A DNA stretch of 55,355 nt from Henriciella aquimarina (GTDB taxonomy: Bacteria > Pseudomonadota > Alphaproteobacteria > Caulobacterales > Hyphomonadaceae). Positions 1 through 8,557 of the stretch are shown piece by piece. A program made the position numbers and the translations under genes. The stretch covers positions 1-55,355 of the forward strand of contig NZ_NCST01000113.1 in the NCBI RefSeq assembly GCF_002088975.1. The letters are read 5' to 3'. The notes beneath the pieces are model-generated. The model searched no databases, had not been told where the DNA came from, and worked only from the letters and a program-made list of their open reading frames with translations. Position 1 is the stretch's first letter, and each line of letters begins with the position of its first letter.

Positions 1-54
1 TGTCAACGGCGGAGTAAAACCCGACCAAAGGGCGGCGCAAAAGTAGGCCACTTT
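1..54. repeat. Left terminal repeats of the IS21-like element
   Basis: The outer block at 1-27 matches the reverse complement of 2511-2537 at about 20 of 27 positions. The inner block at 30-54 matches the reverse complement of 2460-2484 at 22 of 25. These would be the transposase binding sites. Confidence 0.8.
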
Positions 55-168
55 GGGGTTGGGCGTGAAGGGCGCATAGAGCGCTGGCGGCCAGTCGACC
101 GCGCTCCCCAAATAGCTGGCGGTTGACTGGCCGCCTTGGCCCGTGAGGGCCAAGTCATGGATTGTCGG

Positions 169-933
169 TCAGGAGGTTTTGGTGGCTTTTCGCGCCTGGC
201 TTTGGGCCAGGCGATAACTTTCGCCGTTCATCTCGAGGATGTTGACGTGGTGGGTCAGCCGGTCGAGGAGCGCCCCGGTCAGGCGCTCGGTTCCGAAGGT
301 CTCCGTCCATTCATCGAAGGGCAAGTTGCTCGTGATCAGCGTAGCCCCGCGCTCGTAGCGCTGCGAGATCAATTCAAAGAGCAGCTCGGCCCCGGTTTTG
401 GAGAGAGGGACGAAGCCCAATTCGTCGATGATCAGCAGCTTGGCGTTGGCCATCTGTTTTTGGACCCGCAGCAGGCGACGCTCGTCGCGCGCCTCCATCA
501 GTTCGTTGACCAAGGCCGCGGCGGTGGTGAAGCTGACCGTCATCCCTTTCTGGCAAGCAGCGAGCCCCAGGCCGAGGGCGACGTGGGTTTTGCCGGTGCC
601 GCTTGGGCCGAGGGCGATCACGTTCTCGCGCCGTTCGATCCAGTCGCAGCGCGCCAGTTCCAGCACCTGCATCTTGTTGAGCTTGGGGATTGCCTTGAAG
701 TCGAAGCTGTCGAGGCTTTTGGTGGCCGGGAACTTGGCCGCCTTGATGCGGCGCTCGACCATCCGTCGCTCGCGATCGATCAGCTCCAGTTCGACCAGGC
801 GCGTCAGGAACTGGACATGGTCCAAGCCCTCGGCGGCGCATTGGCGCGCCACCTTCTGATACTCACGCAGGAATGTCGGAAGCTTCAGCCTCTTGAGGTG
901 ATGCTCCAGCAGGATTTCGGGGGCATGGGTCAT
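169..933 (-). CDS. istB: IstB, ATP-binding helper of IS21 transposition
   Basis: The 254-residue product is an AAA+ ATPase that assists the IstA transposase in target capture and strand transfer. Visible motifs are a Walker A loop (GPSGTGKTH) near residue 110, a Walker B strand (LLIIDELGF) and the usual basic N-terminal helical region (HHLKRLKLPTF). The length matches the family. The ATG at 933 is chosen over a longer upstream reading because it overlaps the istA stop as ATGA, the usual coupling in this family. The gene looks intact. The tail after the final helix is rich in Q, A, R and K and ends just inside the left terminal repeat region. Confidence 0.93.
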   Translation of the reverse strand: MTHAPEILLEHHLKRLKLPTFLREYQKVARQCAAEGLDHVQFLTRLVELELIDRERRMVERRIKAAKFPATKSLDSFDFKAIPKLNKMQVLELARCDWIERRENVIALGPSGTGKTHVALGLGLAACQKGMTVSFTTAAALVNELMEARDERRLLRVQKQMANAKLLIIDELGFVPLSKTGAELLFELISQRYERGATLITSNLPFDEWTETFGTERLTGALLDRLTHHVNILEMNGESYRLAQSQARKATKTS

Positions 934-2417
934 TCCGCAGCCTCCGACATCAGGGACATGTAGCTGGCCGCTGAGGTCGTCTCGACCCGCGCCCGTGGCA
1001 GGTAGGGGTACACGTCGAGGTCGAGCCGTGGTGGCCGCTTCTCGACCTGACACAGAACCAGATGCTTCACAGCATCAAAGCCGACCGCGCCCATCTTCAG
1101 GGCCTGCTTTACGGCGGCGTGTAGCTCCTCCATGCCGAAGGTCTCCAGAAGACGCAGCACCTGGACATACTCGCGGCGCCCTATCTTCAGCATGCGCGCT
1201 TCCATCAGGCGGCGCAGCGTGTCGAACTCTTTTGGCAAGTCCCACTCCGCAAGGGGCGCAGCCTGATCCAAAGCATTGATCTTGCGTTCGATCAGCGGGA
1301 GGTAGTGGATCGGATCGAACACCATGTCCTCGCGCGCGTAGCACCGCGGATGGCGTGCGATCACGTCCCCACGGCAGCCAATCACCACCTGATCGACATA
1401 GGCCCGCACCCACACATCCTGATGGCCATAGGCCACGGGGACCGAGTAATCGTTGGTGTTGTAGCGGACCAAAGACTGGGAGCTCACCCGGCCGCTGGCC
1501 TGTGCGCAGGCCTCAAAGGGGGCGGCTGGCAAGGGGCGCATCTCGGCCAGATCCCGCTGCAGGCGCGCGCCGATCATCTCCGTGTGCCCACGCAAGGTGT
1601 CGCCCTGACGGGCACGGCACTGCTCTTCAAGGTAGGCGTTGAAGCTCTCCCAATCCGGGAAGTGGGGGATCGGCACCATGTGGTTGCGGCGCACGTAGCC
1701 CACCATCCCCTCGACATTGCCCTTGTCATTCCCTTTGCCCGGCCGCCCGTAGCGGTCTCGGAACAGGTAGTGCGACAGCAATCCGCTGAACTGCGTCGCG
1801 CGGACCCGTGTCCCATCCGGCTGGATCTTCGAGACCAGGCAACGGTCGTTGTCATAGAGAACCGACAGAGGCACCCCGCCAAAGAAGGCAAAGGCATGCA
1901 CATGCCCGTCCATCCAGGCCTCCGCCGTCGCCGCCGGATAGGCCCGCACGAAGTAGGCATCGCTGTGCGGCAAATCCAGGACGAAGAAGTGGGCCTTTTG
2001 TTCGACACCCCCGATCACAACCAACGCTTCGCCAAAATCGGCTTGCGCATGGCCCGGCGGATGCGCCAGCGGCACGAACATCTCACGGGTGCGTCGTTCA
2101 CGCTGCCGAACGTAGTCCTTGATAATCGTATAGCCGCCGGTGAACTCGTGTTCCGCCTTGAGCCGCTCGTGGATCCGCTTCGCTGTGTGGCGCTGCTTGC
2201 GAGGCAACTTCTTGTCCTCTTCAAGCCAGCCGTCGATGATCTCGCTGAACCCATCAAGCTTGGGACGCTTGATCTCCTTCGTGCGCCGGTATCCCGGCGG
2301 CGATGAGAACGCCAACATCTTGCGAACGCTGTCGCGCGATATGTTGAAATGGCGCGCCAGATCCCGCTGGCTCATCCCCTCGCTGCGCGCCAGCCTGACC
2401 TTCAGATAAAGTTCCAC
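930..2417 (-). CDS. istA: IstA, IS21-family DDE transposase
   Basis: The 495-residue product is the recombinase of the element. The N-terminus has a helix-turn-helix for end binding (SQRDLARHFNISRDSVRKM, about residues 15-35). The retroviral-type integrase core follows, with likely catalytic residues in QADFGE, LYDNDR and GNVEGMVGY, and then the C-terminal domain seen in IS21 transposases. Translation starts at a GTG at 2417, preceded by an AGGAG box at good distance. The stop overlaps the istB start by four bases. There is no internal stop or frameshift, so the element may still be mobile. Confidence 0.93.
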   Translation of the reverse strand: MELYLKVRLARSEGMSQRDLARHFNISRDSVRKMLAFSSPPGYRRTKEIKRPKLDGFSEIIDGWLEEDKKLPRKQRHTAKRIHERLKAEHEFTGGYTIIKDYVRQRERRTREMFVPLAHPPGHAQADFGEALVVIGGVEQKAHFFVLDLPHSDAYFVRAYPAATAEAWMDGHVHAFAFFGGVPLSVLYDNDRCLVSKIQPDGTRVRATQFSGLLSHYLFRDRYGRPGKGNDKGNVEGMVGYVRRNHMVPIPHFPDWESFNAYLEEQCRARQGDTLRGHTEMIGARLQRDLAEMRPLPAAPFEACAQASGRVSSQSLVRYNTNDYSVPVAYGHQDVWVRAYVDQVVIGCRGDVIARHPRCYAREDMVFDPIHYLPLIERKINALDQAAPLAEWDLPKEFDTLRRLMEARMLKIGRREYVQVLRLLETFGMEELHAAVKQALKMGAVGFDAVKHLVLCQVEKRPPRLDLDVYPYLPRARVETTSAASYMSLMSEAAE

Positions 2418-2459
2418 GGTGTAAATCTCCTCGCCCTCCCTGCTGCCGCAAGAAGGGAA

Positions 2460-2537
2460 AAAGTGGACGACTTTTACGCCGCCCGCACCGCCAATACGAC
2501 GGCGCTACCGTGGTCTAATTTTGCACCGCCGTTCTCA
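2460..2537. repeat. Right terminal repeats of the IS21-like element
   Basis: The inner block 2460-2484 and outer block 2511-2537 mirror the left end. The last element base is read as 2537 because the reverse complement from there begins TGAGAACGGCGG, parallel to TGTCAACGGCGG at base 1. From 2538 onward the dehydrogenase reading frame is continuous. Confidence 0.8.
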
Positions 2538-3350
2538 GATGTCACCACATGGGACCCGGAGCACGGCCAGATGACGACCGGTGTCGATACAACCGGCAAC
2601 GTCGAGAGTTCCGACCGGCCCGAAGAGGCGACCGCCGCCCTGCTTGCCTGGGACCCGGTCAAACAGGAGCGGGTCTGGCGCGTCCAGGCCGACCGTATGG
2701 TGCCGGCCGGCGTCATGGCGACAGGCGGGGGGCTGGTCTTCCAGGGCGCGGTGGATGGCTATTTCAGCGCCTATGATGCGGCAACCGGCGAAGAGGTCTG
2801 GTCCTACGACATGAAGGCCCCTGCCGTTATTGCCCCTGTGACCTATGCCGTCGATGGCAAGCAATATGTCACCATCCTGACCGGCACGAGCGGCGTCCCG
2901 TCAGCCTGGGGCCATATGGTACAGAGCCTGGGGCTGGACTATCGCAGCATGGACCGCCGGGTCCTGACCTTCGCCCTCGATGGTGAGGCCACCCTGCCGC
3001 CGCGCACCGTGGTCGACCTGCAGAAGCCGGAAGACCCAGACTATGAGCCGAACCCAGAGCTCGAGCAACTTGGTGCCAAGCAATACGCCGGAATGTGCTC
3101 GGTCTGCCATGGCTATAACGCCGTCTCTGGCGGCCGCGCTCCGGACCTGCGCTACTCATCCATGATCGTGAATCCCGAGACGTTCAATGCCGTGGTGCGC
3201 GAGGGTGCGCTTCTTCCCGCTGGAATGCCGAAATTTGCGGCGCTGAGTGACAATGATCTCAACGCCTTGCGACAATACATCCGCGCTCAGGCCAAGGACC
3301 CGGAGCTCGATGAGGAGAAGAACATCACAGGCATGTCCATCGTCCGGTGA
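2538..3350 (+). pseudogene. PQQ-dependent dehydrogenase with cytochrome c domain, 5' part removed by the IS
   Basis: The 270 remaining codons form the C-terminal end of a quinohaemoprotein alcohol dehydrogenase type enzyme, which normally has about 700 residues. A propeller segment with tryptophan-docking-like blocks is visible (LLAWDPVKQERVW, LVFQGAVDGYFSAYDAATGEEVW, split here by position). A class I cytochrome c domain follows, with the haem motif CSVCH and a likely methionine ligand in LPAGMPKF. The family is periplasmic and passes electrons from alcohol or aldehyde oxidation to the haem. The frame is open from the first base after the IS, but no start codon or signal peptide belongs to the fragment. 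The missing part would lie left of base 1. Any read-through product would lack most of the PQQ site. Confidence 0.85.
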
Positions 3351-3366
3351 AGGTGCCCTAATCAAC

Positions 3367-3380
3367 GGCGCTTATGCGCC
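3367..3380. terminator. Small GC hairpin between convergent genes
   Basis: GGCGC, loop TTAT, GCGCC lies between the 3' end of the dehydrogenase fragment (plus strand) and the 3' end of the CocE gene (minus strand). The stem is only five pairs and has no clear T-run, so this is a weak terminator candidate. Confidence 0.3.
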
Positions 3381-3426
3381 TTGAACGCCTCAGGTCAGGC
3401 TGCCGGGCTTTGACAAATGTGCGCGT

Positions 3427-5460
3427 TCAGACGAAGTCGCGCGGAATGTGCCGGTCCCAGCTCTTGCAGGCGACCCGCTTGTCGCCTTCGAATGCATCGA
3501 GATCGGCCTGGATATGGAAGCCGGTTTCCGAGGCTGTGAGAACGGTACGCGTCTTGGTTCGAACGTGCCAGTCACCACGCTGAAGTGAGCGCACAGATGT
3601 CACCTCCCCGCGTAGTGAGGTGAAGTCATCAGCCTGTGAGGAATAGGTCTCTCGCGTGCTGTGACCGACCGTCAGGTCAATGGCCTCGATATGAAACACG
3701 CCGTGATCATTGGTCACTTCCAGCGTCGACTCGTCTTTTGCCAGATCCCGATGGACCAGCCAGTTATGATGGCCAGCCTCGACCACTTCGCGGGCCTCAG
3801 CCGTCGCCCCTATCGGCGGTCCGAAAGCCGGCAAATCCAAATCCTCCGGTCTTGGTTTCCGCGCGGGGAGAACAAAAGAACTGGCACCCGCAATGACCGT
3901 CAGCCGCGCCGGTTTCGGCGGCGCCCAGGCGAGCGGCCAGTAGGAGGTCGACAGGGAAAGCCGTATCCGATGGCCTTCCGGGAAAGCATGGGCGGCATCA
4001 TTGAGTTTGACGCGAACACGATAGCGCTTGCCCGGCTCCAGCGGGGCAGGATGCTCGCTATCATCACGGTGGGTGAGATTGAGCAGGCCATAGGTGACGC
4101 GCGTCGCCTTGTCGTCTGGCGCGACATCGGACAGGCGCGCCGCCACCATTGCGACGGGCTGGTCACATGTCAGCTCCAGCTCGAGGAAAGGCGCGCCAAG
4201 GATTTCAAGCGGCGTGTCGAGCGGGTCTGACTCGAAGACGAGTGCCCCGCCATCCTCCTCGCGCTGATCATGCGCGAGGTCGGGTCCGGAAGCATAGGAA
4301 CACCATTTGCCGGCAAACAGGCCGACCGTCAGCGGAGACTGAATCGTAAGCGCCGTTTCGACGAGGACGTCCACGTCTTCCGCGAGACGCCATGGCGTCA
4401 GCGTGTAACGCCGATCCTCGATATCGGGGGACGGCCATGAGGATTCGCCCACCCAACGGCCAGGCCGTATCGTGTAACTCGTGGTGGGCGGCACGCTGTC
4501 CTGCATCCAGGCGCGCAACATCGGCTCGTCCATCACCCCGGTCTCCACGCCCTTCAGCCACTTGTCCCACCAGCGCAGCGCTTCCTGCAGGAAGCCAATG
4601 GCGGGGCCGGGCTCCCCCAGATGAGGATATTTATGGCTCCAGGGCCCGATCAGCCCCTTACGCGGCCCCTCCAGATTGGCCAGCAGCCGAAAGACTGCAT
4701 TGGAATAGCCGTCCGCCCAGCCACTGACGGCAAAGACCGGGCATTTCACAGCGGAGAAGTCCTCGCAGATCGAGCCATGTTTCCAGTAGGCGTCCCGGCG
4801 CTGATGGCGCAGCCACTGGCCAAGCCACAAGCCACTGCCCTCCAAACGCTGATGCCACATCTCGCGCCAACGCTCGCCTACGACGTCCGGATCGGGCGGC
4901 AGCGAATTGTAGGCAAACATCACCGCGGCCCAGGACAAATTATCGCCCAGCAGGCAGCCCCCCATATGGTGGATATCGTCTGCATAGCGGTCATCGGTCG
5001 AACAGACGGTGATAACAGCCTTGAGTTCGGGCGGTTGCAGGGCCGCGATCTGCAGTCCGTTGAAGCCACCCCAGGAAATCCCGATCATGCCAACATCGCC
5101 GCTACACCAGGGTTGGGCCGCCAGCCAGCGGATAACCTCGACCCCGTCCTCCAGCTCCTGCTGGAGGTATTCGTCGCGCAGGATGCCATCGGAATCGCCG
5201 CTGCCGCGCAGGTCCACCCGTACACAGGCATAGCCGTGGCCGGCAATATAAGGATGCATGATGGAGTCACGCAGGCGGGTGAAATCGCGCCGGCGGTAGG
5301 GAATATATTCCAGGATTGCCGGGACCGGCTTGTCTATGGCGTCGACCGGCCGCCAGATACGGGCAGCCAGCCGGGTCCCGTCGGAAAGTGGGATCCAGAC
5401 CGTTTCATGGACCTCCACTTCGCGCGGGGTATCGGTAACCTCTTGCAATGCCGGGCTCAT
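3427..5460 (-). CDS. CocE/NonD-family serine hydrolase (X-Pro peptidase-like)
   Basis: The 677-residue product has the architecture of cocaine esterase and X-prolyl dipeptidyl acyl-aminopeptidases: an alpha/beta hydrolase core followed by a C-terminal jelly-roll domain (from about residue 380). The likely catalytic triad is visible as Ser129 in GISWGG, Asp250 in SGWADGYS and His276 in GPWSH. There is no signal peptide, so it is probably cytoplasmic. Family members cleave amide or ester bonds; the substrate cannot be read from sequence. The start ATG overlaps the stop of the upstream ATP-grasp gene as ATGA, so the two proteins are made together and probably act on the same compound: a ligase that forms an amide or peptide bond and a hydrolase that could open one. 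Confidence 0.85.
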   Translation of the reverse strand: MSPALQEVTDTPREVEVHETVWIPLSDGTRLAARIWRPVDAIDKPVPAILEYIPYRRRDFTRLRDSIMHPYIAGHGYACVRVDLRGSGDSDGILRDEYLQQELEDGVEVIRWLAAQPWCSGDVGMIGISWGGFNGLQIAALQPPELKAVITVCSTDDRYADDIHHMGGCLLGDNLSWAAVMFAYNSLPPDPDVVGERWREMWHQRLEGSGLWLGQWLRHQRRDAYWKHGSICEDFSAVKCPVFAVSGWADGYSNAVFRLLANLEGPRKGLIGPWSHKYPHLGEPGPAIGFLQEALRWWDKWLKGVETGVMDEPMLRAWMQDSVPPTTSYTIRPGRWVGESSWPSPDIEDRRYTLTPWRLAEDVDVLVETALTIQSPLTVGLFAGKWCSYASGPDLAHDQREEDGGALVFESDPLDTPLEILGAPFLELELTCDQPVAMVAARLSDVAPDDKATRVTYGLLNLTHRDDSEHPAPLEPGKRYRVRVKLNDAAHAFPEGHRIRLSLSTSYWPLAWAPPKPARLTVIAGASSFVLPARKPRPEDLDLPAFGPPIGATAEAREVVEAGHHNWLVHRDLAKDESTLEVTNDHGVFHIEAIDLTVGHSTRETYSSQADDFTSLRGEVTSVRSLQRGDWHVRTKTRTVLTASETGFHIQADLDAFEGDKRVACKSWDRHIPRDFV

Positions 5461-6752
5461 GGCAGGTCCGAGATCTTGATGTTCAGCGCGTCGACGATCT
5501 CATGATAGGTGTGCATCAAGGTATGATGGCTCTGTGCGCCGACAAAGATGTCGGCCAGTTCAGTGCTGTAACTGTCGCGCATGTGGGAGTCCTGCAGATG
5601 CATGCCTTCACTGACATGCGGACTGATCTCGCAGCCCGGAAACTGCCGCTCGATCTCGCTTACTTCCTCTGAGCCCGGCGCTCGGGTGACGAGACCGTCC
5701 CGGCCCCGGTCATAGTGGCGCAGCATGAACTTCGCGGCATGCCGGTACGCGCCCTCCCCCAGCGGGTATTCCGGTTTCCGCCCAAGCGCGACATCGACCA
5801 TCACCTCCTTGTGCGGCACGCCTTCGACCTTCTCGAACATCGGGCTGTGAGACTTGGAAATGCGCGCATTGGTCTCCAGAAGCCAGATGTGGTCGGTGCG
5901 GCTATTCCAGTAGAACTCCATATTGAAGGGAGTGTTATCCAGGCCGACATGGGTGACGAGGCGCTTGGCGGCCTCGATCATTCGCTCGCGAACTGTCACA
6001 GGCAGGATCGATGGATATTCGTAACGCTCGAAGCTTGAGCGGTTGGGCCCGCGCACGGAGTCGACCGTGCCATACACTTCCGGCGTGCCCTGATAGACAT
6101 AGCCCTCCAGCGTACACTGACGCCCCGCAGAGATGATGCTCTCCGCGATACACTTCCAGCCATCCATTCCCGCAAACTCGTCCGGAATCTCTGCATGCCC
6201 CATGATCTGGGTCATGCTTTTCGCAAAGATATGAATACCCTTGCGGTTTGCCTCCAGGGCGTGGCGATAGTCCTCGATATCGTTCACACGGAATCCCAAA
6301 AGCGAAGAATGGGCCTTCACCGGCTTGATCCAGAAGGGATAGGGTAAGGGCGGCTGATCAGCTGCCGCCTCATCGAAAGGGTCAACCAGCGCGAAGGATG
6401 GTACGCACTCCGGCAACACCTCTGCCTGTTTCTGACGCGCCCAGTATTTGTGCTCGCACTTGAGGACACTTTCCAGGCTCGGTCCCGGCAAGCCGTAGCG
6501 TTTCCGTATGATCGGCATCATCAGGACAGTGGGAAAATCCCAATAGCCGACAATTGCATCGACTGTGCCCGGAAAGGCGTCGAGCTGTTCGAAAGCGTGT
6601 TCGAGCAACGTCTCGGCATCCATATCCGGATCAAATGTAACGGAGTCATAGTCGAGAAGGCCGTGGAACTCATACGTCTCGGCATGATGGACCTTCTGCA
6701 ACAGACGCAGATTGAACGGCTCCAGACCGATCACGAAGATGTTCTTTTTCAT
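5457..6752 (-). CDS. ATP-grasp ligase of unknown substrate
   Basis: The 431-residue product is a stand-alone ATP-grasp enzyme. A Rossmann-like N-terminal lobe (KNIFVIGLEPFNLRLL) is followed by the grasp fold: a nucleotide lysine in PFWIKPVKAHSS and metal-binding residues in LLETNARIS, the E-x-N-x-R pattern. Such enzymes activate a carboxylate as acyl-phosphate and join it to an amine or thiol. The ATG at 6752 has a GGAGAGG box close upstream. It overlaps the CocE-type hydrolase by four bases. The last 60 residues are His- and Met-rich (HVSEGMHLQDSHMRDS), which I cannot explain. A peptide or amino-acid ligase is an inference; carbamoyl-phosphate-synthase-like activity is the main alternative. 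Confidence 0.8.
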   Translation of the reverse strand: MKKNIFVIGLEPFNLRLLQKVHHAETYEFHGLLDYDSVTFDPDMDAETLLEHAFEQLDAFPGTVDAIVGYWDFPTVLMMPIIRKRYGLPGPSLESVLKCEHKYWARQKQAEVLPECVPSFALVDPFDEAAADQPPLPYPFWIKPVKAHSSLLGFRVNDIEDYRHALEANRKGIHIFAKSMTQIMGHAEIPDEFAGMDGWKCIAESIISAGRQCTLEGYVYQGTPEVYGTVDSVRGPNRSSFERYEYPSILPVTVRERMIEAAKRLVTHVGLDNTPFNMEFYWNSRTDHIWLLETNARISKSHSPMFEKVEGVPHKEVMVDVALGRKPEYPLGEGAYRHAAKFMLRHYDRGRDGLVTRAPGSEEVSEIERQFPGCEISPHVSEGMHLQDSHMRDSYSTELADIFVGAQSHHTLMHTYHEIVDALNIKISDLP

Positions 6753-6821
6753 GCCTCTCCAGTCTTCCGGAAGCGCAGCCCCACATCAGAGGCTCTTCCA
6801 TCGCAAAGTGTTTGGAGAGGA

Positions 6822-6860
6822 GTCGCACATGCGACAGCCTGCATGTTTGAGATCGCTCAA
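6822..6860. promoter_or_regulatory. Two small dyads upstream of the ATP-grasp/hydrolase pair
   Basis: GTCGCA-CA-TGCGAC (6822-6835) and TTGAG-ATCG-CTCAA (6847-6860) lie in the 130-bp gap between the VanZ-like gene end and the ATP-grasp start, both on the minus strand. One may be an operator and the other a weak terminator of the polysaccharide operon. Short palindromes of this size can occur by chance. Confidence 0.3.
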
Positions 6861-6882
6861 GAGCCAAGCGAGGCAGTGTGAT

Positions 6883-7335
6883 TTATGGGGTGCTGCTTTG
6901 CCCTGTCATAAGGCCGCCCAGCTGATAGCGACCGACATTGATCGCCCAGTTCGTGCAGAGGGCGAAGACCACGAGACCGGCCAGCGCGAGGAAAAGGCGC
7001 CGCCCTCTGACCTCAGCGACCACGACTCCCGCAATGATCCCGATCAGGGAGGCCGACACATCGCTCATGCTCGCCGTACGCGAAGGAGAAAAAAGTTGCT
7101 GCATGGCCTCGATGCCCAGGGCCCCGAAGACCATGAAGGGCAGGAGAATGGCCGGGCGCGCCAGAAACGTCCTGGAGCGCAGGCACAGGAACGTCATCAC
7201 GGCAAAGGCCAGTATGTGTTCGGTCTTGTCTCCAAACGGATGGGTCCAGCCTGGCACAAGCGCAAACGCCAAAACGATGAGCGCAACACCCGCCAGCCCT
7301 GCCAGACGAAAAAGGCTCGTCCGGCTTACAGACAC
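6883..7335 (-). CDS. Small VanZ-like membrane protein
   Basis: The 150-residue product has four hydrophobic segments (about residues 10-28, 38-55, 62-80 and 90-130). The pattern DKTEHILAFAVMTFL, then LGIEAMQQLFSPSR and MSDVSASLIGIIAG, resembles the VanZ-like superfamily, whose conserved acidic and polar residues lie in the membrane. Function is poorly defined; relatives occur with polysaccharide and antibiotic-resistance genes. It starts at GTG 7335, overlapping the 3' end of the upstream methyltransferase gene by ten bases, so it is the last gene of the sugar operon. A general role in envelope or exopolysaccharide biology is inferred from position only. Confidence 0.65.
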   Translation of the reverse strand: MSVSRTSLFRLAGLAGVALIVLAFALVPGWTHPFGDKTEHILAFAVMTFLCLRSRTFLARPAILLPFMVFGALGIEAMQQLFSPSRTASMSDVSASLIGIIAGVVVAEVRGRRLFLALAGLVVFALCTNWAINVGRYQLGGLMTGQSSTP

Positions 7336-8543
7336 TTGATGGCCGGCGACAGGCCGAGGGCCTTCAGGTCGGCTGTGATCTCGTCCTCATAAATCCGGTT
7401 CATGATGATGACGAGGTCCGGCTTGATCTCTGCGAGTTCGGCCGGCGGCACGATGCGCTGGCCGGTGCCCGGCATGTAATGATTGTGCCGGTTTGGATTG
7501 ATGTCGGTAACGTGATCCACCTTGTCGCCAAGACCGAGCGACGTCAGGAAGGATACCGCCTTCGAGCCTGAGCCCCAGAGCAGGACGGTTTCGCCGCGAG
7601 CCTTGGCGGCGTCGACAACGCTCTGCCAGTCCTGCTTGGCTGCTTCGACCCGATCCGGGAAGGTAGCCACGAGGGATGCAATTTCGTCGAGGTCATCCTC
7701 GATATCGAGCGTCTCGCCACCAGACCCGGGCACGGCCTCGATCGTCAGATACTGGTCGTCATACTCCGTCGAGATATCCATTACGCGGAAATCGCAGCTG
7801 CGGAACAGCCGGCCCAGCGAGCCCGGCGTGAAATAGGAGCAGTGCTCGTAATAAATGTCCTCAAAGGCGCAATGGCGCAGGATGCGCAGCGATTCCGGGA
7901 TCTGGAAGAAGACGGTCGTACCGCCCTCTTCGGTAAGGCCGTCGCGGATCTGCCGGATGAACTGGGCGGTATTGGTGATGTGCTCCAGCGTCATCTTGCA
8001 GCACAGGAAATCCGGTTCTGTCTCGCAATGGGCCGGGTCGAAATATTCCGGGATGAGCGTCACGCGCTCGGCACCAGCGACACCTTCAAGACGCTCAGGA
8101 ATGGCGCTTGGATCGATCCCCGTTCCGGTATTCTCGCCGAGCTGCGAGAGCAGCACCAGGAATTCCCCCTTGCCGCACCCGATTTCCATGACGCGGCGCT
8201 CATGGATGTCGTGGCGCGCGATCAGGCGTTTGGCGAGATTGGTATGGAATTTCGAAAAGGTCGGCGAGAAGCCCTGCGTCTCTTCATACCGCCCGGAATA
8301 TTCCGTCAGGGCCTGGGTGAAGGCGGCATTGAAGATGAAGCCGCACTCCGGACAATGGCACAGACGGATCTCGCCAGTCTTGCAGGCAAGTGCCTCCTCC
8401 TTCGTGGAGAAGAGGATGCAGGAATTGGTCGGCACATCATCGAGGGCGTAGAACAGATTGGTCTCGCCGGATCCACAGCTCGGGCAAGCAGCCTGGCTGG
8501 CCGTTTCGGAGATCTGTTGAAGCGGAGCAGTATCAGCAGCCAC
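7326..8543 (-). CDS. Zinc-finger class I SAM methyltransferase (sugar C-methyltransferase type)
   Basis: The 405-residue product shows three parts. The N-terminal zinc-binding module has two Cys pairs (CPSCG near residue 20, CPECG near 65). The central SAM-binding Rossmann fold has motif VMEIGCGKGEFL. The C-terminal Rossmann-like domain (LLWGSGSKAVSFL) ends in NRIYEDEITADL. This is the layout of NDP-hexose C-methyltransferases and their relatives. It starts with GTG at 8543, 14 bases after the next methyltransferase gene. The two adjacent genes share the layout but are clearly divergent in sequence, so they probably modify different positions or substrates. A role in making a branched or methylated surface sugar is inferred from the neighbours. 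Confidence 0.78.
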   Translation of the reverse strand: MAADTAPLQQISETASQAACPSCGSGETNLFYALDDVPTNSCILFSTKEEALACKTGEIRLCHCPECGFIFNAAFTQALTEYSGRYEETQGFSPTFSKFHTNLAKRLIARHDIHERRVMEIGCGKGEFLVLLSQLGENTGTGIDPSAIPERLEGVAGAERVTLIPEYFDPAHCETEPDFLCCKMTLEHITNTAQFIRQIRDGLTEEGGTTVFFQIPESLRILRHCAFEDIYYEHCSYFTPGSLGRLFRSCDFRVMDISTEYDDQYLTIEAVPGSGGETLDIEDDLDEIASLVATFPDRVEAAKQDWQSVVDAAKARGETVLLWGSGSKAVSFLTSLGLGDKVDHVTDINPNRHNHYMPGTGQRIVPPAELAEIKPDLVIIMNRIYEDEITADLKALGLSPAIKCL

Positions 8544-8557
8544 GGCGGGGTATCCTT

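Larger units (their letters stand above)
1..2537 (-). mobile_element. IS21-family insertion sequence, apparently complete
   Basis: Two overlapping genes in istA-istB order on the minus strand are bounded by imperfect inverted ends that each carry two repeat blocks. The outer ends start with TG and share AACGGCGG a few bases in; the inner blocks (30-54 and 2460-2484) match at 22 of 25 positions. Multiple terminal repeats, a size near 2.5 kb and the ATGA-overlapped transposase/ATPase pair are typical of IS21. The left tip coincides with base 1, so the left flank and any target duplication cannot be seen; the sequence may have broken at the element. The right tip lies inside a dehydrogenase gene. 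Confidence 0.9.

Noticed and set aside
1305-2306. 333-codon open frame antisense to istA
   Set aside because: It is in the shadow of the transposase gene, with no domain and no ribosome-binding context.
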